Part shown: positions 58,036-64,000 of the stretch, piece by piece
How the letters are laid out: each line of letters starts with the position of its first letter
How positions within the stretch are numbered: the stretch's first letter is position 1
Assembly: GCA_016903675.1 (NCBI GenBank)
Contig: JADQBA010000033.1
Coordinates: 1 to 64,000 of the forward strand
Reading direction: 5' to 3'
Source: Stigonema ocellatum SAG 48.90 = DSM 106950
GTDB taxonomy: Bacteria > Cyanobacteriota > Cyanobacteriia > Cyanobacteriales > Nostocaceae
DNA: 64,000 nucleotides
Made by a program: the position numbers and the translations under genes
The notes under the pieces: generated by a model
The model's database searches: none
Told to the model about the DNA's origin: nothing
Seen by the model: only the letters and a program-made list of their open reading frames with translations

Positions 58036-59406
58036 CTATAATAGCAGTATGATTTCAACTATCTCGCCATTGAGAACCTTTACATAATTGACTAATTCTT
58101 TGTATATCGCTTGTTTATCTCTCCAAGACAATTCGTTCCAATATCCGATATCATCAAAGCAGGTAGTTAGTGCTTTTATCAATTCAGAACTTACTTGCTT
58201 TGCTGCAACCTCTCTTTGCTTGAATACCTGTATTTCTAACAACGTTTGTTCAATTGCATTTTGTATAATGGGATTTTGAGGCAACAGCCTAAGGGATTTT
58301 AGTTGCTCTTGCCTAGCAATTAACTCAGGATCATCCTCTTCGTTTGACGATATATTTGCTAGAGTATAATTCTGAATTTCTTTATACCTTGCTACCAGTG
58401 CAGTGTCTACTGCACACATGATGTCTTCCAAATAAGTACTCACCTTGTTTTTGCAAAAAGATTCGCCTAGATTTTCGTGTTTTTTGCAGCGAATTCTGTA
58501 AGTCTTCCACTTACGCTTTAAGCAGAAACATTTATATCCGCAATCTCCACAAATGATTTGACCAACTAAGGGAACCGGCTCTTTGTTGGTGTTCTTGTTG
58601 TTGCCATAGCTATATTTTGTTTTATTATCTTCTAACTTCTTCAATATAAGTTTATATTTTTCCTTTGAAATCAAAGCCTCATGGGTGTTCTCGTATATCT
58701 CCCACGCTTGCGGATTATTTATATTCCCATGCACATTGTAAGCAGTATTTCCTTGTAAAACTGGGTTGGTCATCCAATACCTTAGCCCTGGTGCTGTCCA
58801 TGACAATCCGTAATTATCTAGTACATATTTTGCGGTACTTCTTAATGTGGCGTTGCCAGATAAAAAATAGTCGATGATAGAAGATGCGATCACCCAGTTA
58901 GTCTTCCCAGATTCGTGCAACGTCATATCTGGTGCATACTTTTCGTCAACCCGTCCATATCCAAAAGGAGGACGAGGGCTAGCTTTCTTCTGTTCGCGGA
59001 AATAGTTCAACCCGTGCCTAATTCGCTCGGAAAGTAACCTCGATTCAAATTCCGCCAAACCTGCCATTTGATTGACAGAGAACCACCCAAAAGGCGATGA
59101 TGTATCAACCGGGGCATCCAAGACAATTAATTTAACCTTATACTCTTCCAGACTGACAAGCGTCCGATGGATAGTAATGACACTCCGTGCTAATCGGTCA
59201 ATACGAGTAATAACAACTTCACTTATCTTTCCTTGCTTGCACATGGCAAGCATTTTGTTAAATTCCTTACGCTTATCTGATCGTCCACTTTCCACATCTG
59301 AAAATATTAACACAGCCCCTGCCTTCTCGACACGGGCTGTCTGTTGTTCCAAAGCATTCCCTTCATCTTGTTCCCTTGTGGATACTCTAACGTAACCGAC
59401 TCGCAT
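58036..59406 (-). CDS. Serine recombinase of the nifH element
   Basis: 456 residues. Catalytic N-terminus MRVGYVRVSTREQDEGNALE with the serine at residue 9, then VVITRIDRLARSV, and FESRLLSERIRHGL at the start of the long helix. The recombinase domain follows, then a zinc-ribbon (IICGDCGYKCFC, then RIRCKKH, FCKN) and a C-terminal coiled region. The size fits large serine recombinases. It starts 40 bp inside the element, on the nifH strand, and its start codon lies within the truncated nifH frame. It is the expected excision enzyme. Confidence 0.93.
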   Translation of the reverse strand: MRVGYVRVSTREQDEGNALEQQTARVEKAGAVLIFSDVESGRSDKRKEFNKMLAMCKQGKISEVVITRIDRLARSVITIHRTLVSLEEYKVKLIVLDAPVDTSSPFGWFSVNQMAGLAEFESRLLSERIRHGLNYFREQKKASPRPPFGYGRVDEKYAPDMTLHESGKTNWVIASSIIDYFLSGNATLRSTAKYVLDNYGLSWTAPGLRYWMTNPVLQGNTAYNVHGNINNPQAWEIYENTHEALISKEKYKLILKKLEDNKTKYSYGNNKNTNKEPVPLVGQIICGDCGYKCFCLKRKWKTYRIRCKKHENLGESFCKNKVSTYLEDIMCAVDTALVARYKEIQNYTLANISSNEEDDPELIARQEQLKSLRLLPQNPIIQNAIEQTLLEIQVFKQREVAAKQVSSELIKALTTCFDDIGYWNELSWRDKQAIYKELVNYVKVLNGEIVEIILLL

Positions 59407-59445
59407 AAACGCTCAATTTCACACTGACTCCTTTGTTAATTATAC

Positions 59446-59458
59446 TAGAGTCTGCTTT
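59446..59458 (+). repeat. 13-bp direct repeat, right end of nifH element
   Basis: TAGAGTCTGCTTT, exact copy of the left-end repeat. Confidence 0.95.
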
Positions 59459-59590
59459 GGGGTCGCATCCTACAATCAGAATGCGCTGACCCACTTCTGC
59501 CATAGCGGCAAGGGTATTTTGGGAGGTGGTAGATTTACCGATACCGCCTTTACCGTAGAAGGCTATCTGTCTAATTTTCTGGTCAGACAT
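59446..59590 (-). CDS. nifH: nifH 5' fragment
   Basis: The first 48 codons of NifH: MSDQKIRQIAFYGKGGIGKS with the P-loop, then ILIVGCDPKADS. The frame runs past the boundary for 19 foreign codons and stops 20 bp inside the recombinase gene. In the unexcised genome the product would be a 67-residue peptide containing only the P-loop region. Confidence 0.96.
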
Positions 59591-59937
59591 GATGAGTTTT
59601 TCTCCTGAAATTGGTTAGTTGGTTGGTGGGTCTGTCTTTTTGTAGTTCGTGCGTTCACGCCCGCAATTGTTATAGCAGTGACCGCTTGTAGAACGTCGCT
59701 GGTGGCGATCGCCCTACAGCAAAAACTCTTGTTAGCAACAACATCATTTTCCTCTTAATTTTTGCTTGACAAACACGTCATAATGTGCATAAACCTGAAA
59801 CACCAAGTAGAACTTGACCAAGCTATTCGTCAACCATCAATGGTGTGGGGAGTGGGGAGTGGGGAGTGGGGAGTTAGGATAAAAATTAACAACCAACAAC
59901 CCACAACCAACAACCAACAACTAACAACGGTCTTACA
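59591..59937 (-). promoter_or_regulatory. nifH upstream region
   Basis: 347 bp between glbN and nifH with no gene. AGGAGAAAAA precedes the nifH ATG by 5 bases. GGGGAGT heptamers (about 59838-59871) and AACAACCAACA repeats (about 59888-59928) lie near glbN. The nifH promoter must be here, but I cannot place its boxes with confidence. Confidence 0.5.
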
Positions 59938-60294
59938 TTACTTGTTCAAAATAGCGTCCTTCAAACTTCCGACGCGAGCAAGTACAGCGTTGGCGTCCTC
60001 TTGCGAAACCCCACGCACAGCTACTGCTTCACTCAGGTGCTTCGCTATAGCATCGAAGTGTTGTTGCTGTAGATTCATACCTTTGTGCGTTGTTTCCATT
60101 GAGCGGCCCGAATATTGTTTTGGACCATCAAAAATATCAGAGAAGAAAGCAGCTTGTTGATGACGCTGCTTTTCTATATCTGTATGAGCGAAATAGTGAT
60201 TGAGGGTGTTGTCAGCCAAAACCCGTTTGTAGAACTCATCTACTATTTGCTCAATACCTTGCTGTCCGCCAAGTTTGTTGAATAATGTGTCCAT
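59938..60294 (-). CDS. glbN: Cyanoglobin (truncated haemoglobin) GlbN
   Basis: 118 residues, the exact length of Nostoc commune GlbN. Group-1 truncated globin features: MDTLFNKLGGQQGIEQIVDE, the Phe-Tyr helix B pair (DEFYKRVLAD), and the proximal histidine in THKGMNLQQQHFDAI. glbN lies between nifU and nifH in some Nostoc strains, where it is thought to scavenge or supply oxygen near nitrogenase. The longer frame upstream is not conserved; AAGGAT precedes the chosen ATG. Confidence 0.94.
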   Translation of the reverse strand: MDTLFNKLGGQQGIEQIVDEFYKRVLADNTLNHYFAHTDIEKQRHQQAAFFSDIFDGPKQYSGRSMETTHKGMNLQQQHFDAIAKHLSEAVAVRGVSQEDANAVLARVGSLKDAILNK

Positions 60295-60437
60295 ATCCTT
60301 ATTCCTTTGAGGCGAGTTGGATGCTGTCTGTTGTAAGTAGCACTTAAGCATTGATAGGAAGAGAAAGATATGGGTCAAATCCTACTTAATGTTTCAGGTC
60401 AATGCATATTACGGTATCTTTGTACACTACCTAAATC

Positions 60438-61346
60438 CTATGGATTTACCGCTTCCACCACAAGATTGTGGCTAACTCGCTCGCGTAACCTTGCTTCAAT
60501 AGCAATCTTCAGAGTGGCGGTGCTGCTGGAACACGAACCGCAAGCACCTTGTAACAGAACCTTCACGTGAAGGACACCTTCGCTCACGCCTTCTACGTCA
60601 TACAGTTCCACGTCTCCGCCATCAGCAATGAGAACGGGTCTGACTTCTTCATCCAGAACTTTTTGAATGAGTGCGATTTTTTGCACAGGGGTTAGCCGTT
60701 TTGAGGATTGCACCCCATTAGTCTTGTTGAGGGAAGTACCCACAGATATTGCGGATTCCTTTTGCACGGATGTGATAATGTCATCAATATTTGCTAAACA
60801 AGATCCACATCCTCCACCTGCTTTCACGTAATTTGTTACCTCTTCAGCGGTGATGAGGTTATTTTCCCGAATCACACGGCGGATTTTTGTCTCGCTGATG
60901 CCAAAGCAGGTGCAAACCAACCCTCCCTCATCATCATCCCCATGGGTAGGGAGAGGAATACCTCGGTAATTATAGATTGCTGCTTCTAGAGCTTCTTGAC
61001 CCATCACCGAGCAATGCATCTTTGCTTCTGGCAATCCGCCAAGGTACTCAGCAATCTGCTTGTTACTAACTTTCAGGGCTTCATCTAGGGTTAGTCCCTT
61101 AATTAATTCTACCAAAGCTTCAGAAGAAGCGATCGCACTAGTGCAACCAAAAGTTTGAAAACGAGCATCGCAGATTTTTTCAGTATCTACCTGAACCTTT
61201 AGGTGCAATCTCAGAGCATCCCCGCAAGCAATGCTCCCTATTTCTCCGGTAGAAATTTTAACTCCAGGTTCGCCAGTGTCTTCTAGCACCCCCTGATTTT
61301 TCGGATTGTAGAATAATTCCAATACTTTATCTGTGTAGTCCCACAT
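60438..61346 (-). CDS. nifU: NifU Fe-S scaffold protein
   Basis: 302 residues in three parts. An IscU-like domain starts MWDYTDKVLELFYNPKNQG, with cysteines in GSIACGDALRL and FGCTSAIASS. A central [2Fe-2S] domain has LVCTCFGISETKIRR and AGGGCGSCLANI. A Nfu C-terminal domain has LQGACGSCSSSTATLK. It builds clusters for nitrogenase with sulfur from NifS. The frame continues upstream through heptamer repeats for 56 codons; that extension is rejected. Confidence 0.97.
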   Translation of the reverse strand: MWDYTDKVLELFYNPKNQGVLEDTGEPGVKISTGEIGSIACGDALRLHLKVQVDTEKICDARFQTFGCTSAIASSEALVELIKGLTLDEALKVSNKQIAEYLGGLPEAKMHCSVMGQEALEAAIYNYRGIPLPTHGDDDEGGLVCTCFGISETKIRRVIRENNLITAEEVTNYVKAGGGCGSCLANIDDIITSVQKESAISVGTSLNKTNGVQSSKRLTPVQKIALIQKVLDEEVRPVLIADGGDVELYDVEGVSEGVLHVKVLLQGACGSCSSSTATLKIAIEARLRERVSHNLVVEAVNP

Positions 61347-61590
61347 AGTAGTTAGGAGTGAGGAGTGAGGAGTGAGGAGTGAGGAATGAAGAGTGAGGAG
61401 TGAGGAGTTAGGAATGAAGAGTGAGGAGTGAGGAGTGAGGAATGAAGAGTGAGGAGTGAGGAGTGAGGAATGAGGAGTGAGGAATGAAGAATGAAATAAT
61501 TGGTGTTGAGCCACTAGTTATGAGTAACGAGTTCGACATAGAAGCCAGTTGTTAACTCCTAACTCCTAACTCCTAACTCCTAACTCCTCA
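61347..61590. repeat. STRR arrays between nifS and nifU
   Basis: GAGGAGT, GAGGAAT and GAAGAGT heptamers in long tandem (about 61353-61492), and a TAACTCC array (about 61555-61587) running into the nifS 3' end. The last NifS residues (EELGVRS) are encoded by the array. Confidence 0.9.
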
Positions 61591-62789
61591 TTCCCAACAC
61601 CCTGCATTTCTTGCAGCCAACCTGCTGCATCACTTTTGAAGGGGGAGAGGGCGCGTAGACGTTCTATAATACCGGGCATTACCGCTAAAACTTCATCAAT
61701 TTCGGCGTCTGTGGTGTAACGAGAAAGGCTGAAACGGATGGAACCATGTAAAATGGTGTAGGGTAAGCCCATTGCCCGTAGAACATGGGAAGGTTCCAGA
61801 GATCCGGAGGTACAAGCAGAACCAGATGAAGCACAAATGCCGTGTTGGTTCAAGGAGAGTAGAATCGCTTCACCTTCAATATACTTGAAGCCAATGTTGG
61901 TGGTGTTGGGTAATCTGTGGGTTGGATCACCGTTGACTTCACAGTCGGGAATGGTGGTGATTAGGGTTTGCTCTAGGCGATCGCGTAGCCGCTTTTCTCT
62001 GGTAGTCGCCTCTTCTAAATATAACATTTCCAGTTCTGCTGCTTTGCCAAGAGCAATGATTCCCGGAACATTCTCTGTTCCTCCTCGCCGTCCGCGTTGT
62101 TGACTTCCACCAAGGATCATAGGACGGAACCTGACCCCGCGCCGCACGTACAAAGCACCAATCCCTTTAGGTGCATGAATCTTATGACCAGATAATGTTA
62201 ACATATCTACGGTGCTAGCGTTCATGTTCATCGGGATTTTTCCGACTGCTTGCACCGCATCTACGTGGAACACAGCGCCATACTCTTTTACCCGTAACCC
62301 AATTTGCTCAATGGGGAATACCACGCCTGTTTCGTTGTTGGCATACATAATCGTCACTAGGGCAGTGTTACCCGTAAGCGAGGCTTCGAGTTCATCTAGA
62401 TCCAATTGCCCCTGACTATTCACCGAAAGATAAGTAACAGTATATCCTTGGGTTTCCAACTGTTTACAGACACTCAATACTGCCGGATGTTCTACAAGGG
62501 TTGTGATGATGTGTCGCTTTTCTGGCTGGGCCAACAGTGCGGCTCGAATTGCTGCGTTATCTCCTTCGGTACCACCACTGGTGAAGATAATTTCTGATTC
62601 GTCGGCACCGAGGAGCGCTGTGACTTGTCTCCGGGCTTGATTAACAGCTTTACCGACTTGCCCACCAAATGTATGCATGCTGGAGGGGTTGCCGTAGTAG
62701 TCGCTTAAGTAGGGCACCATCGCCTCTACTACTTCTGATCCTACCTTAGTGGTGGCATTATTGTCAAGATAAATGCAGTTCTTTTGCAT
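61566..62789 (-). CDS. nifS: Cysteine desulfurase NifS
   Basis: 407 residues from MQKNCIYLDNNATTKVG. The PLP lysine is in TLSGHKIHAPKG and the catalytic cysteine in SSGSACTSGSLEPSHVLRAMG. It mobilises sulfur for NifU. The 18 codons upstream of the chosen ATG are repeat-derived. The C-terminus has been rewritten by the adjoining heptamer array. Confidence 0.97.
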   Translation of the reverse strand: MQKNCIYLDNNATTKVGSEVVEAMVPYLSDYYGNPSSMHTFGGQVGKAVNQARRQVTALLGADESEIIFTSGGTEGDNAAIRAALLAQPEKRHIITTLVEHPAVLSVCKQLETQGYTVTYLSVNSQGQLDLDELEASLTGNTALVTIMYANNETGVVFPIEQIGLRVKEYGAVFHVDAVQAVGKIPMNMNASTVDMLTLSGHKIHAPKGIGALYVRRGVRFRPMILGGSQQRGRRGGTENVPGIIALGKAAELEMLYLEEATTREKRLRDRLEQTLITTIPDCEVNGDPTHRLPNTTNIGFKYIEGEAILLSLNQHGICASSGSACTSGSLEPSHVLRAMGLPYTILHGSIRFSLSRYTTDAEIDEVLAVMPGIIERLRALSPFKSDAAGWLQEMQGVGNEELGVRS

Positions 62790-62816
62790 TGCTTCTAATT
62801 TGGTTTCACAAAAATG

Positions 62817-62955
62817 GGGAATGGGGAATGGGGAGGGGGGCAATGGGGAGTGGGGAATGGGGAATGGGGAAAAGAATATTGAATTTTTATTTTTCTTTAC
62901 TCCCTACTCCCTACTCCCTACTCCCCATTCCCTACTTTCTACTCCCCATTCCTAC
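62817..62955. repeat. STRR arrays between fdxN and nifS
   Basis: GGGGAAT/GGGGAGT units (about 62817-62872) and complementary CTACTCC units (about 62900-62955) can pair into a stem. Confidence 0.85.
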
Positions 62956-63275
62956 TTTGACAACTGTTCGGAGAGTTTCTGGGAATAACAGTTAAACCAA
63001 CGCTCCCAGTAATCTTGTTTTTTTGTTAAGTTTGCTACTAGTTTATTGTAAGTGGAGAACCAGCCTTCCCAATAATCTGTGGGCTGCTTGACGCAGCCGC
63101 TGCAAGTGGGACAACCAGCTTTACACTGAGCCACTGTATACACAGTATCAATGCAGTTTGTACAAAGGTTAGGGTCAATCCAGGGGCGATTGTCAATCAT
63201 CTTGACTGCGCCGACGGGACATGCCTTTAGACAGATATTGCAGGAAATGCACTGACTGGTAATCTTGTAAGCCAT
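62952..63275 (-). CDS. fdxN: Bacterial-type 2[4Fe-4S] ferredoxin FdxN
   Basis: 107 residues with CISCNICLKACPVGAVKMI and the extended second motif CTNCIDTVYTVAQCKAGCPTCSGC. It belongs to the nifB-fdxN-nifS-nifU operon and probably feeds electrons to NifB or related steps. The gene is continuous, so the fdxN element of Anabaena is absent. The C-terminus beyond the second cluster is longer than in minimal ferredoxins. Confidence 0.95.
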   Translation of the reverse strand: MAYKITSQCISCNICLKACPVGAVKMIDNRPWIDPNLCTNCIDTVYTVAQCKAGCPTCSGCVKQPTDYWEGWFSTYNKLVANLTKKQDYWERWFNCYSQKLSEQLSK

Positions 63276-63281
63276 GACTAT

Positions 63282-63456
63282 TTTGGGGAATGGGGAATGG
63301 GGAATGGGGAATGGGGAATGGGGAGTGGGGAGTGGGGAATGGGGAATGGTGAGTGGGGAATGGTGAGTGGTGAGAGTAATTTTTAATTCTCCCTACTCCC
63401 TACTCCCTACTCCCCACTCCCTACTCCCTACTCCCTACTCCCTACTCCATTGTTTG
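63282..63456. repeat. STRR arrays between nifB and fdxN
   Basis: GGGGAAT heptamers (about 63285-63370) opposite CCCTACT units (about 63390-63447), again a potential long stem. Confidence 0.85.
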
Positions 63457-64000
63457 TAAAAGTCCAAAGCAACCTTCTCAATCACGTCATAAGCTTCAAC
63501 AGTCTGGATTCCAGCGTTGTGCAATTTTTCCTTGGGAGACTCACCAATCTTGGAAACTAAGACTGCTTTGCAATCGGCGATCGCGTTGATGATATTTTCT
63601 AAAGTAGCTTTTTCGCCAAATCCACTTTGGCAAAAATGGTCAATTTTGCGATGACCGATAAAATGAGCTTCATTGCCATCCACTTCGTAAATTTGAAATT
63701 CCTTAGCATGACCGAAGTGCTGGTTAACCAACCCGCTACCCTTTGTTGCTACTGCAACTAGAATTTTTGGACTGTTGTGTAGAGAGGTTGCATCCAACGT
63801 TTCTACATGAGTAGGTTGTGCTTTTTCCTTAGCTGCTTTTAATTCTGCTTTAAACTTCTCAATACCTGCGTGAACTTCTTGGCGTTCTTGGAGGTTATAT
63901 TGTGGGGCCATTTCTAAGAATTTATCTTTGGTAAATTCTTGGCTGCGGTCTTCACCCAATAATCCTACTGCATCTGCCCGACACTGACGGCAATGACGCA
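63435..64000 (-). CDS. nifB: NifB, 3' part (runs off the window)
   Basis: About 188 C-terminal codons. At the window edge CRHCRQCRADAVGLLGEDR is the typical link between the radical-SAM part and the C-terminal NifX-like domain (LVAVATKGSGLVNQHFGHAKE). The radical-SAM CxxxCxxC motif lies outside the window. NifB makes NifB-co, the precursor of FeMo-co. It leads the fdxN-nifS-nifU genes. Confidence 0.96.
   Translation of the reverse strand, partial: RHCRQCRADAVGLLGEDRSQEFTKDKFLEMAPQYNLQERQEVHAGIEKFKAELKAAKEKAQPTHVETLDATSLHNSPKILVAVATKGSGLVNQHFGHAKEFQIYEVDGNEAHFIGHRKIDHFCQSGFGEKATLENIINAIADCKAVLVSKIGESPKEKLHNAGIQTVEAYDVIEKVALDFYKQWSRE

Larger units (their letters stand above)
55866..59458. mobile_element. 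3.6-kb nifH element (excisable)
   Basis: 3,593 bp between exact 13-bp direct repeats within nifH. Excision would restore DPKADSTRL in frame. Contents: a chimeric secreted-protein remnant, a MITE, an NB-ARC-like remnant, a 51-codon frame, and a serine recombinase at the end nearest the nifH promoter. Apart from the recombinase, everything looks decayed. Confidence 0.93.

Noticed and set aside
61347..61514. 56-codon N-terminal extension of NifU
   Set aside because: Entirely encoded by GAGGAGT-type heptamers; NifU homology begins at the internal ATG.
62952..63275. Possible fdxN element remnant
   Set aside because: fdxN is intact and continuous.

Overview
The window is chromosomal DNA of a filamentous, heterocyst-forming cyanobacterium (Nostocales-like). 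The signs are a nif cluster in the typical cyanobacterial order nifB-fdxN-nifS-nifU-(glbN)-nifH-nifD-nifK-Mo_nitro_C-nifE-nifN-nifX-DUF269-DUF683-nifW-hesA-hesB-fdxH, a linked uptake hydrogenase (hupS, hupL, hupW), many GCGATCGC (HIP1) octamers, abundant heptanucleotide tandem repeats (STRRs), and nif genes split by excisable elements.

Layout. 1-2.6 kb: decayed IS5-type transposase and an alpha-2-macroglobulin remnant. 2.8-5.6 kb: hupS-hupL. 5.9-17.4 kb: accessory genes (Fe-S/EF-hand membrane protein, two toxin-antitoxin pairs, Uma2 nuclease, transporter, CoiA/GIY-YIG-like protein) followed by an RRM protein and rpsU. 17.5 kb: hupW. 18.3-64 kb: the nif cluster, all on the minus strand and running off the window inside nifB.

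Two nif genes are interrupted. nifH is split by a 3,593-bp element flanked by a 13-bp direct repeat; it carries a serine recombinase on the same strand as nifH, starting 40 bp inside the element. nifK is split by a 26,302-bp element with a 4-bp crossover core (GAAC on the plus strand) and near-perfect 20-bp inverted arms; it carries an XisF-like serine recombinase at one end. Conceptual removal restores intact frames: nifH of 324 codons plus stop, and nifK of 511 codons plus stop with a consensus junction. By analogy with the nifD, fdxN and hupL elements of Anabaena, these are probably removed during heterocyst differentiation. The nifD-element target site is present in nifD but empty.

The nifK element carries a large defence-like module. 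It holds a DrmD-like SNF2 helicase, a DrmMI-like adenine methyltransferase, and a 1930-residue protein that joins a DEAD/DEAH helicase, a DUF1998 region and a C-terminal Vsr/DUF559-like nuclease. This looks like a compact DISARM (or DISARM/Druantia-like) variant. Between them lie an RNA ligase and a KptA/Tpt1 RNA 2'-phosphotransferase, a plausible RNA-repair pair. If the element is excised, heterocysts would lose the whole defence island.

Dispersed repeats sit in frame inside coding sequence: palindromic 'cgtagtagcgc' repeats, CCCCACT heptamers and AATTCGT heptamers interrupt the methyltransferase and the large helicase without breaking the frame. The AATTCGT heptamer also supplies the last codons and the stop of three genes. 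Two MITE families occur inside the elements, and one is shared by the nifH and nifK elements. A compact run of hairpins resembling an orphan HEARO/omega-RNA lies near 28.1-28.26 kb of the nifK element.
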